Part shown: piece by piece, positions 51,701-61,739 of the stretch
How positions within the stretch are numbered: position 1 is the stretch's first letter
Layout: every line of letters starts with the position of its first letter
Program-made: the position numbers and the translations under genes
Origin: Adiantum capillus-veneris
Lineage: Eukaryota > Streptophyta > Polypodiopsida > Polypodiales > Pteridaceae
DNA length: 64,000 nucleotides
NCBI GenBank assembly: GCA_014529385.2
Contig: CM043964.1
Span: 5,551,997 to 5,615,996 of the forward strand
Direction: 5' to 3'
Notes under the pieces: generated by a model
What the model was told of the DNA's origin: nothing
Database searches by the model: none
Seen by the model: only the letters and a program-made list of their open reading frames with translations

Positions 51701-53608
51701 CGTCGGTGCGGAGGGAGCGCGTGTGTGCACAGTCACGACGACAACGAAGACGGAGCTTGTGGCCATGGAAGCTTGGAGATTAGATCTATGATCGTGAGCT
51801 TTGTAGGAGCGTGAGGGAGAGTCGGCGTGAGATCGCCGTTTCTCCACCTTTTCAAAGAAGCTTTGGAAGGTTGGATTTATAGATTTGTGTGGAGCAAGGA
51901 GAGTGGAGCAAGGAGAAGACGTTCAGACAGAAAACGTGGGCAGTCGATTTTGCAGGTTGTTTTTAGTGCTGAATAGCAGATTTTCTGCAAATCAACAGTT
52001 TTTGACATTCTGTCCGCGAGGGAAGTAGAAATTGCCGTTCTGCAACTTTTTGCGTCTCACGCGCTAGGGCTAATTTTGCACGGTCTGGAAGATATTTTAG
52101 AAATACACGCTGTAAGTCTATTGTGGAGCTAGCTGACAGGTGGTAGTGGTTGAGAGTTTCTCCCACTTTGGCATCTTGGATGCAGGTTATGGTTGCAGAG
52201 AAGAGCATGTATGGTTACGTTTTAGCATAGGTGTAGCTACGAGCAAGTGTTGCTGCGTGAGAAGCTACGCTTCGGGAGTGAGCCTTGTGGCCTTTGCAGT
52301 CTCCGTGATCATTGCGGCGTTGTGCGGTTGCCAGGCAACTTGATTTGAGTTTTGACTTGCGTTTTCTCACAGGTAAGAGATTCACAGATTGGATTCGGGA
52401 GAGTCAGAGAGAGATAGAGAGACGGATTCTCTCTGGGTTGATGCATTTGAGGCTATGTGAGCCGTGGGTTATGCATCGGTGGATGCTACTCGCACAGGAT
52501 ATAGGTACTCTTGCTGCAGGTAGAGATCTCTCGGAGATCTGAGACAGCAGGTTGCTTCATGTACACTGCTTGTTTGAGCATGTTTTCTCTCGTGGATAGG
52601 TTTCTTCCTATTGCCAGGATCTTGGATGGATTCTCTTACAAGTTTTTGCATTCTTCTCTGAGTAGATTTTGTGAGCTCAAGACTGAGGCACATATATGTG
52701 ACATGTATGGTTATATGAGGTGATTTACATGAGAGCTTACTTGACTCAGGTTTGTGGAGATTTGAGCATGCAGTGAGTGTGGATGATACGCATTTGGTAG
52801 CTCTTGTTGTGAGCTTGGTGTTCACTTTATGGTTATTTGGGTTTATAGCCATTTTACGTTGAAACTCTGGCAAAATTTTTCGAAGATGCGCATCATTTAT
52901 GCGATCTAGGTAGAGATTGCGGGTTACACTCAGCATTTGCGTGCGGTGTTCTCTGCAGGTGAGAGATTTGTGCGTGTGTATGCATCGATACCGCACAGTG
53001 TGGGCTTGGTGATTAGCTCACAGATGTATGCTCTATGACGGCGTGTGTGCAGGTGATCTTCAGACTGAACAAGTCATAACTTCTTGGAGAAGTTTTGGGC
53101 TGATTCTTGATGCGCTACGGTTGGTAGTGTGGGGCTCAATTACAAACTGTTTTTGGCCATGCAAGAGGGCTGAGAATTTTGTAATTAGCTCGCAGATGTA
53201 TGCTCTATGACGGCGTGTGTGCAAGTGATCTTCAGACCGAACAAGTCATAACTTCTTGGAGAAGTTTTGGGCTGATTCTTGATGCGCTACGGTTGGTAGT
53301 GTGGGGCTGAATTACGGACTGTTTTTGGCCATGCAAGAGGGCTGAGAATTTTGTAATTTTGGGCTGAATTTCAAGGCTGATTCGGTGAAGATTATGCACA
53401 TGGTTATGGTCGTCATGAATGCATCTTGTAAGTAGTGCGTTTGATTGCAGTGTGATACTAGCGCAGGCGAGGCTTGTATTGACATTGCGGGAGCTCTATT
53501 TTGGAGTGTGTCTCACAGGTTTTACATTGTGTTTCTAGCCATATTTGTAGACAGTTTCCAGGTGTTGTTGGTGAGGTGGTTTTGCTATCTAGCTTGCTAC
53601 TTGTGCTC
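51701..53608 (+). other. Long Copia-2 leader with a 172-bp tandem duplication
   Basis: About 1.9 kb between primer site and gag start, unusually long for a Copia element. No convincing ORF. 53012-53183 is repeated at 53184-53355 (CAGATGTATGCTCTATGACG), differing by a few bases. Confidence 0.65.
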
Positions 53609-54532
53609 ATGGCAGAGGCAGGTGATCGATCAGATTGTGACCTCTCACAGATGCGCGTGTTTGATGGGTCAGACTTTGCGGCATGGAGAGATTGTATGCT
53701 TGATGCACTGACAAAGCGAGGGTTGCATCGACCATTGAGTGGTGATGCAGGTAGACCTTCAAACATGTCTTGACGATCAGTGGCAAGAGCTAGAGGAGAT
53801 GGCACTATCTACGCTCTCTTTGCACCTTGCGGAATCTGTATATGCTCTTGTTATGTGAGACTACTTCGAGAGCACTTTAGTGAAATAACATGATATGTAT
53901 GATAGATCTGAGTCATCAAGGACTCGTGTGAGACATGTACATTCATGAGTACGCCGACAGGTGACATGTTGGTATTGTGGTCATTCTGGCATAGTAACAG
54001 GGAACGGGCGGAACGGACCCTAAATGTTCCGAAACGGCGTTCCGAACGGGTCTGGCTCTCGAAACGGAGTCGGGAACGGAACACCGTTCCGGAATGGGGT
54101 GTAACCGGAACGGCGACCCGGAACGGGGGGGAACGGGGCGGAACGGCACCCGGAACGGCGGAACGGGAATCCGGAACGGTCAAACCAAAAAGTCAACTTT
54201 TTTCACTAGCTATTTGGGGGCATGTTTGGGGCTATTGGGGGCTATTTGGGGTCAGATTTGGGGCTATTTGGAGGGCTGATTTGGGGCTGTTTGGCGGCTA
54301 TTTAGAGGGCTGATTTGGGGCTGTTTGGACTCTGGAGGCTCGTCTCACCTCCTCCTCAAGCTCTCAACATCTCTACTGAGCTACTCTCCTTGCTAAAGCT
54401 TTAAGCTTGGACATGGAGCTCTGGCTTCGTTCTGTTCCTTTTTGGCGGAAAGCACAACACCCTCAAAGAACAAATGTGGCTTCTACCTCTCTTTCTCAAG
54501 CTCCATCCCTCCCTCTCGTGTCTCAAGCTCCA

Positions 54533-54585
<53 letters not shown>

Positions 54586-54905
54586 AGTCAAACTCCATCC
54601 TTGTCTCAAGCTCCGTCATCATACAACATGTGTAAATATGGCTCTAATTAGGATGGTCGAATTCAAAAGCTTAGCTTATAGTTTTTCACTAACATATGAG
54701 CCTATAATACATATAATATATATAGTTTCTTTGGTCTACCGTTCCGGCCCCGTTCCCGTTCCGGCCCCTCTCCTCCCTCCCGTTCCCGTCCCGTTCCGCA
54801 CCCTACTGTTCCCGTTCCACGTTTCCGTTCCGGGTAACTATGCATTCTGGACACGTTAGACGACGCTGTTTTCGTCGTATGCAACATCGTAGGAGCCATG
54901 GCAAT
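53609..54905 (+). pseudogene. Copia-2 gag with zinc knuckle split by a hAT-like insertion
   Basis: Starts MAEAGDRSDCDLSQM at 53609, then FDGSDFAAWRDCMLDALTKR, the normal Copia gag opening. A frameshift with a stop follows after GRPSNMS (about 53773). The other frame continues WQELEEMALSTLSLHLAESV with two stops. The CCHC knuckle is CWYCGHSGHVRRRC, but element H4 (53990-54842) lies inside it, between the codons for GHSG and HVRR. Removing H4 and one 8-bp TSD restores the knuckle reading. Confidence 0.8.
53990..54842. mobile_element. Non-autonomous hAT-like element H4 (853 bp)
   Basis: 8-bp TSD CATTCTGG (53982-53989 and 54843-54850). Inverted ends CATAGTAACAGGGAACGG and (reversed) CATAGTTACCCGGAACGG. 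GGAACGG words are dense at 53998-54180 and CCGTTCC words at 54735-54835. The core has a GGGGCTGTTTGG / GGGCTGATTT minisatellite (about 54215-54330) and a (TC)n run (54533-54582). No transposase. Confidence 0.93.
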
Positions 54906-56129
54906 CTCAGAGATGTATGTAGTGATGCCATGGACTCAAATGCTTTGACAGTTGAGGCAGATGTAGTGTCGAAGTATACTAGTGACGGGGATGTCACTTT
55001 TACCTCGAGCTATGCACGAGATGCTATACATGTGGATAGTGCACTCCCTTCGCAGTGGTTGCTAGACGCAAATGCTATGTTTCATGTCACGTCGCATCGT
55101 GAATAATTTTGTAGCTATTCTAGCAGGATGCTTCGCAGTGTACGTTTGACCGATGGATCGGTGCATGCGATAGCAGGTGCAGGAGATGTGAGACTGTCAT
55201 TACCGAGTGGTGCATCTTACTTGTTACGACATGTGCGCTATGTACCAGATTTGACAGTGAGTTTGATCTCGATTGGTCAGCTTAGAGATTGTGGATGTCA
55301 CATTTCGCTTCGAGAGCGAGATTTTGTGATGCATTTGGGTTCGCTAGTGATTGCGAGAGGTGCCAGGAGTGGTCCAGGTTACCCATTGCATGTGGATCAC
55401 CGGAGAGACGGTGTTGTCTCTATGATCATGCAGCCAGGTAGACAGCGAGAGAGCAGGCGAGTCTCTTTTGCTTGTGGGTTGCAAGATGCTTTGCATGGAG
55501 TGCAGAGCAGTGACCTTGTTGTGCAGGTTGCGTCTACGAATGCACAGGTAGAGCGGGACAGCTGTAGTGAGTCACAGCAGGACGAGTCATCAGAGGTGAT
55601 GACAGAGATGACTCACATGGATGCTGAGATGTCGGCTATTGTGGAGTCATTTCTTGATATGCTTATGCCAGAGCTTGATGCAGATTCAGGACAGATGGAT
55701 ACTCTTGGTACACATGTGATATGCGGTGGGCACGAGGAGTCACTCCATAGCTCGGAGTCAGAGTGCCATGGTCTCTATGATAGGGGACAGGATTGCCATG
55801 AGTTGAGTTCTGAGTTGAAGGTGGTAGAGGTTGGCAAGGTTGCATCAACGTTCGGTGTCCTCATGTACGAGATGTTGATCTCGAGGCCCGACATAGCAGC
55901 TGCAGTGGGAGCATTTGCAGTAGGGTTGATTAGTTGTTCGATGACTGATCTCGGCATAGAGCATAGGGGAGGTTTGCAGGTATTGGACCGATACTTGCAG
56001 GAGTGCATGAGCTCTTGTAGACTCTTTGCAAAGCTTGGAGCTAGCTCTGTGTGGCTTCCGAAGCGGGATGTTTGTCTATCACTAGAGCCGGATGCACTAG
56101 CTAATCGAGAGTCAATGGGCATAGGTTGA
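54851..56129 (+). pseudogene. Copia-2 protease-to-RNase H fusion, catalytic core lost
   Basis: Continues after the knuckle (RRCFRRMQHRRSHGN) to the protease block QWLLDANAMFHVTSHRE, where the active site is DAN in place of DSG. A stop follows, then a 333-residue open frame (55128-56129). This frame starts with post-protease sequence (LRSVRLTDGSVHAIAGAGDV, RHVRYVPDLTVSLISIGQL) typical of Copia. It then has an acidic Glu/Ser/Met-rich stretch of unknown origin, and ends with the pre-RNase H block in decayed form (FGVLMYEMLISRPDIAAAVG). Integrase and RT are absent. The frame stays open despite lacking enzymes. Confidence 0.75.
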
Positions 56130-56204
56130 GAGAATCTCTCACCTTCTATTAGTTGTACACTAGTAGATCTTGCTTAAAGGCACATTGGCCTTTATGTGGG
56201 AGGT

Positions 56205-56383
56205 TGTTGGGGTTAAGGCCTATGTGCCTTGACCGATCGCCCAAGTCATAGGCCCCCGCCCACTATTACCCTATACTTATAGTGAGTATACTGTATAGGG
56301 GGAGCTGCCACTTCACAGTCTCCCCACCCACATCGTGTGTGTCTCCTCCTCTCTCTCACTCTCCGTCTGTGGTGCTCCCTTCA
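56205..56383 (+). repeat. 3' LTR of Copia-2
   Basis: 179 bp, sister to 51500-51686. Followed by TSD GCTTT. Confidence 0.9.
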
Positions 56384-56613
56384 GCTTTTGGGACCAAATG
56401 CTTTTAGAACTTGTTGCTTTTCATGTAAACTGCTTTTAGAGGTCACGGGCCTTTAGATACGGACTCGGACATGCAGTTTCATCTCTCTTCTTTCTCTGCC
56501 TCTCTCTTTCACAGTGTTCAGTTCAATTTTTCTCAAGTGAAGATAGTAACCTTGTGTTTGTGCGAAGTACTCGATCCAAGCTAAATCCTTGAACCCTTCC
56601 GCTACACCTAACA

Positions 56614-57790
56614 AACAAGTTCTTTTTAGGAATTCACATTTCAATGTACATTTTTCATAAAATCATTCCGCAAAATACTATCAGCCTGTTAATACCCTAA
56701 AATCTCAGAGAGAAATTAGTGACTTCACTCCTTCTTTGTAATCTTTTGGCTATTCTGACACTCTAGGGCTACAGATGCAGCACCAAGTCAACCTCCTCCT
56801 GAACCATAGATCCTTCTTCACAATGGGCTGAAAAATGCAGATTCCAGGACCTCTCTTGCTGGCTAAAAAAAGAAATATCAAGGGCTGAGAATACAGCAAC
56901 ACTTCTAAACCAATTGGTCAAGAAGAAACATAGATACTCTGACTCCAAAAAAATAAGTTCTCTAGCTCCCACCCTTGCATCACCCCTTGCTTTTTGGGTG
57001 GGCAGCCCTCTTTGCACTTTGTGGTTACCATCATTGGCTTTCTCACTACCATAGCAACCCCTCATAGGCACATTCTAGGTGCTTTTATTTCAGGTATAGA
57101 CATCAACCCCTTTCCTTGTCTCTCCCATAACTAGGCGGTCCCCCACAAGACACACTATTGGAGGATCTCTCAAACCAATCCCCCAAGTCCCTTGCATATT
57201 GTATTCCATTCCTCCTATACCCTCTACACTTTGTGGAAACTTCAATTCTTGGCAAGTCTAACCTACATCGACAAATATAGATCAATGTCACAAAGGGGAA
57301 GAAATCCCGTTAAGCATCTCTAAAGGAGCTGGTAATCTGCACCCTTGATTGTGCATGGCATGTCTTCATTAGTGATTACACACTTCCTCTCCGATCAGAC
57401 TACTGCCTGGAAACTAATTGCAACTCTTTTACGGTCAAACTGGCCAAGCTTGACACAGAGTTTGATCAGCTCACCAAATTGAAGAATTAGAATGTACCAA
57501 AAACACAACCTGCCATATTTAAATTATGTACTTGAAAATAATTATCCTGCTTAATGTTACATTTATGTGAACCAAAATGTCTTCGGAACAGATTCTTTGG
57601 CAACATGGAGTTTATATACAGTCAATAGCTCATAGCCCCTTCAAATTTCTCCCCTCTTGTTTCAAATAGATTTAAATGCTCCTATCAGGAATGCATTATG
57701 CAAAATTGAGAGCAGCAAATTCCCTTCCATGTTCACAACGATTAGCCAATTCTAGAGTCTTCAAAAAGAAATGTTGGAGCAATAACTCAC
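56614..57790. other. Intron 1, donor-proximal part; no element recognised
   Basis: Unique-looking DNA between the family B LTR end and the exon 1 donor. A minus-strand reading at 57103-57240 (RGYRRNGIQYARDLGDWFER) looks mildly coding, but I do not recognise it. Confidence 0.4.
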
Positions 57791-58248
57791 AGTTTTTGGC
57801 ATCCATCTAAAATGAGGCACGTCAAACATCGAAGGTCTGCCAAAAGTGCAGCTATGTCTTCATCAAGAATCCAGCACCCTGATAGATCTAACACCTTCGT
57901 CATGGGCATCTGAGTCCCGATAGAAGACAATAACCTTCGCGTCCAAGTTCTAATTGTTGTCAAGCTGTGCTTCTTCTGCACACTCTCTTCTACCTCTACC
58001 TTGTACTCCAGCTTTGAGCAGGAAATCTTGAAACGAAAAGGAATCGACTTTGACAATGCTCTGAATGTACGGCAAGAGCAAATGACATATGCAGCAGCTA
58101 CCGGGTCCAAAACTTCTGACAATATTCGACTCAAAATTGCAAGGGGCAGATCAAGGATATGAGTGCTGCCCAAATCTTGGTCTTCTCTGCAAGAGGAAAC
58201 CCGCATAGATGCATTCAAGGAGTCGGAAGTCACTGCGTGCAGCACCAT
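57791..58248 (-). CDS. F-box/LRR protein, exon 1 (F-box and first repeat)
   Basis: The first coding exon of the only host gene seen: 152 codons plus two bases, ending at a GTGAGT donor. It starts at the ATG at 58248 (context CATCATGG). Residues 33-70 are an F-box (LDLPLAILSRILSEVLDPVA, then YVICSCRTFRALSKSI), the Skp1-binding module of SCF E3 ligases. Residues 117-152 open the LRR domain: VLDLSGCWILDEDIAALL, then LTCLILDGCQKL. That last motif continues smoothly into exon 2 (TSAVADAL) at 16813. A pyrimidine-rich upstream region (GAA/CTT run at 58387-58405) would suit a plant 5' UTR. Which target it recruits cannot be told. The ORF read alone stops just past the donor. Confidence 0.82.
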
Positions 58249-58387
58249 GATGATAGCACAATGCCAAACCCCAACGCCTGATAGAAGAAGCCTGATGGAA
58301 ATGGTCTCGTAAAATTCGTCACTCCACCAGCTTAGAGCCGCCCCAAAATGCTACTAAATGCCCAAGACGGAAGAAATGACAAACCTT

Positions 58388-58733
58388 CATAAAGAAGAAG
58401 AAGAAGAAGAGAAGGTCTTGTGTTTTTTTTTTTTGGAGATTCCAAATGAGTATCTAAATATGTTCACATGATTGTGTGAAATGAGCCCTTAATGAGAATC
58501 TCTCGAGATGCTCACTCAAGCTCCCTTGCTTTCACGTTTGTCTACTCTCTCTCTCTCTCTCTTTTTGTGATGGGTCCTTTCTGTGGCTCCAACCAATCAT
58601 CAGCTTTCGAAGCATGGTGGGTGTGCCCATTATTGTGAGGCGTGGTGGCCATGATGGGCTTCGCAGACAGATGAAGAACAAGCAGGCACGGGCATGAAGA
58701 GAGTGGTAAGGGAGTAGGCACATGGTGATGAAT

Positions 58734-58788
<55 letters not shown>

Positions 58789-58800
58789 ATTGTGTGGGGA
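58388..58800. repeat. Simple repeats upstream of the F-box gene
   Basis: (GAA)n at 58388-58405, (TC)n at 58541-58562, and a (TC)n(AC)n compound run at 58737-58788. They lie in the presumed promoter or 5' UTR. No TATA box was assigned. Confidence 0.7.
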
Positions 58801-59205
58801 TCTTTTTAGGTCCTTGTGCTCCAGATCTAGCTAAAGGCGTTGGGCTAAGGTCCTCGTAAGTTTGAGGAGACTTGTTTTTGGGTGCACGCTACACAGTGGA
58901 GGACTCCTATAGGTGGGGGAAGACCATTTCGGGCGGAGGCGAGAGGGAGGAAAGGAAGGCCACGTAGAGGAGATGGCGAAGGTGGAAAAAAAGTTTTTTT
59001 CGAGGGGTAGGTATATTCCCGATTGTTGAATTATATTTAAATGATCCAGTATGTGAGAAGAAAAGAGGGTTTTGGATAGAAAGGAAAATAAGACTTTGTA
59101 AAGTTGCAAACTATCTCAAGGATGTCTTGTCAGTTGTGTTTGTTTAAATTCCAAACTAGTGTGTGACCCTGCGTTGCTGCGGCCAAGAAAAGCATGGCCA
59201 TTGGA

Positions 59206-59585
<380 letters not shown>

Positions 59586-59879
59586 AGCACATGAAGTTAT
59601 GAGGTTGAGACTTGTCAAGTAGATCTATGAGATCTCTCTCAGTGAATAAAAAGAGGAAACTATATAATAACCATTGAGTGTGGTGGATTGGTTATCACAA
59701 TTCCCTCTTAAACAAATGAAAGGGTCACAGTGCTTTTCTTAAACAATAGAAAAGTGATAAAATCATTAGGTTGAATTTAATTAGAATTATATAAGATGAA
59801 GCATTGTTTGGGGATGTTTTGTTTATTAAGCAACCAAGTTTTCTTTTCGCAAATAAAACAAGGTAAAGATATACGGCAG

Positions 59880-59908
59880 CCTACAGGAGAGAGAGAGAGA
59901 GAGAGAGC
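59880..59908 (+). repeat. (GA)n microsatellite
   Basis: Short GA run in otherwise AT-rich DNA. Confidence 0.7.
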
Positions 59909-60234
59909 TACCTCGACTCCAACGAAGTGAGAGTTGGGGGGCACTCCCATATGCACACATTAAAATTCAAAAACGTTGAGAATATCCAACAATTCAATTT
60001 AATGGTAAAAAAATTGCACCAAAAATCTTCGCTTTTCCTTACGCCCTTATGTATGAGTGTTATATTAATTGACCTCATGAAAACATAAAGCATATAAAAT
60101 ATTAGTGAGAATTTAGAAATTGATGTAATTCTTGGATAAATATATCAATAAAACAAATTACACAATAAAAAGATGCATGATATTAAATGAAAGAAATCCA
60201 TAATATCTTTAGGATAGAAATGAATATTGAAAAT

Positions 60235-60445
60235 GTTCAAACCTAATCCCTAATAATAATACATACACTAAAGTAACAAGGTGACATTTACATATCACAA
60301 CAAAAAGTTGAAAAAAAAAATCTTAGTTTTGAAAAAATTCTAAAGCCAATCCCTAGTAATAATACATGCACTAAAGTAATAAGGTGACATTTGGATATCA
60401 AAACCAAAAGTTGAGAAAAAAATCTTAGTGGTTAAAAAATTCTTT
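60235..60445. repeat. Two-unit tandem repeat, about 105 bp
   Basis: The unit contains AATCCCTAATAATAATACAT, AAGTAACAAGGTGACATTT and AAGTTGA-A-run-TCTTAG. The two copies start near 60245 and 60350. AT-rich, no coding potential. Confidence 0.7.
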
Positions 60446-60599
60446 CATTTAAGAACAATTTATATTTTTTTAGTTAGAAATTGTTTGTAAATGAAAAATA
60501 AATCACAAAGAAAAAACTACATTTTAAATCAAAAAGTTAACAAGAAATCCTTAAATGAAGAGATCCATTTTATAAACTAAACAAAGAATTTTTTTAAGT

Positions 60600-60885
60600 A
60601 TCAAGTGAGCATTAAATAAAGAGACCAAATTACGATGATGAAAAGAGACACTTACATTATAAAAGAAAAATATAACCTTTATAAATTTTATAAAGTAAAC
60701 AAGAATTTTTTAAAAAAATCAAGTGAGCATTCAATAAAGAGATTAAATTACAATGATGGAAAGACCCATTTACATTATAAACAGAAAATATAACCAATAT
60801 AAAACAAGGAAGTCAATTGAGCATTAAAAGAAGGGACCAAGTTACAATGATGGAAAGACCTATATACATTATAAAACAAGCTCAC
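60600..60885. repeat. Three-unit tandem repeat, 118 and about 92 bp spacing
   Basis: The unit reads TCAAGTGAGCATTAAATAAA, then GAGACCAAATTACGATGATG, then ACATTATAAA. Copies start at about 60601, 60719 and 60811; the third is shorter. The region 59640-61390 around it is AT-rich without genes. Confidence 0.75.
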
Positions 60886-61394
60886 CTGACATGTGTCGCC
60901 AATCCGTGATTCTTAATCAACGATCCAGAAAGTGCACCAATTCTCCACCCACTCTCCTATGGTCTTCTAAAGGCCAAAAAACCAAAAATACTAGCAATTT
61001 TTTTGAAATTTGTAGGATTTTTGAACTAAGTTCTCTCACATTTCATAGACTTTTCTTCACTTTACCATGGTTTGCTCATTAATATGTGTGTGTGTGTAGA
61101 ATTTACTAGAATTATGTAAGATGAAGCTTCACTTTAACATTCTTAAAGAATAGAATGCAAGAGAAGTCAAGCCATGTGAGGATACCAAATAAAAGGTGAA
61201 CTAAAAAGATCCATCTAATATTTTAAAACCGAAATAACATTTAATGTGGGTCTCAATCATCACCAAAAACATTGAAAGAATGCTTAACTAAACTCTTCTC
61301 TAAGGCTTCTTTTAAAAAGCCAAAAACAACTCTTAAATTAAAGACTTGTTATGTTAGAGATTCAAGGTCTCTTAGTGTGTTTCTATGATATTAA

Positions 61395-61400
<6 letters not shown>

Positions 61401-61483
<83 letters not shown>
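61401..61483. repeat. (TC)n(AC)n compound microsatellite
   Basis: About 52 bp of TC followed by about 30 bp of AC and then T7, close to the 3' end of the LINE on the minus strand. Confidence 0.85.
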
Positions 61484-61484
<1 letters not shown>

Positions 61485-61739
61485 TTTTTTGTAGTAAGTG
61501 CATTTGATTAATTTACAAGTGGGAAACCTTCAAAGAAGGAAAACCCACAACAAGAAGTCAATACATCAGGGTGAACACCAATGTGTTAAAGTATGAAAAG
61601 GTTCTAGAAACAAACATAAGAAAGATGATAAAGGTCAGGGGATATATCCCCAGCAGCGAGGGCAAAGCGCAAGGATTGCCGAAGAGACATCTTAAAGTAG
61701 GGAAAAGGGTCCAGATCAATGTGGTCAAACATGTGGGAG

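Larger units (their letters stand above)
51500..56383 (+). mobile_element. Defective Copia element (Copia-2), hAT-interrupted
   Basis: TSD GCTTT at 51495-51499 and 56384-56388. LTRs 51500-51686 (187 bp) and 56205-56383 (179 bp), starting TGTTGGGGTTAAGG and ending CCTTCA; the 3' copy lacks a few bases (CCGATC-type gap). Primer site TGGTATCAGAGG at 51689-51700. PPT TTTATGTGGGAGGT at 56191-56204. Gag, protease and the edge of RNase H are present; integrase and RT are missing. 4884 bp including the 853-bp hAT-like insert H4. Confidence 0.93.
47165..56613 (+). repeat. Family B 3' LTR, split by two later elements
   Basis: LTR pieces: 47165-47185 (TGTCACAAACTACTGACGTG), 51142-51499 and 56384-56613; only about 0.6 kb is LTR. 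The join of the first two pieces reproduces 12233-12270 of the solo family B LTR. The join at 51499/56389 reproduces about 12560-12640. The end CCGCTACACCTAACA resembles family A ends and differs from the 12233 copy, suggesting a recombinant LTR. Confidence 0.7.
16814..57790 (-). other. Giant intron 1 of the F-box gene (40,977 bp)
   Basis: Bounded by a GTGAGT donor at 57790 (minus strand) and an ATTGCAG acceptor at 16814. Phase 2 at both ends gives an uninterrupted LRR across the join: the protein runs CLILDGCQKL then TSAVADAL. The intron contains at least four LTR elements with matched TSDs, solo LTRs, and hAT-like insertions. A small extra exon inside cannot be ruled out, but none is needed to keep frame and repeat register. 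Confidence 0.65.

Noticed and set aside
52469-52996. 175-residue minus-strand frame in the Copia-2 leader
   Set aside because: No homology signature, and it lies antisense in a leader with tandem duplications; probably chance.
54407-54859. 150-residue frame with poly-Ser/Leu
   Set aside because: It is the (TC)n run and CCGTTCC array of H4 translated.
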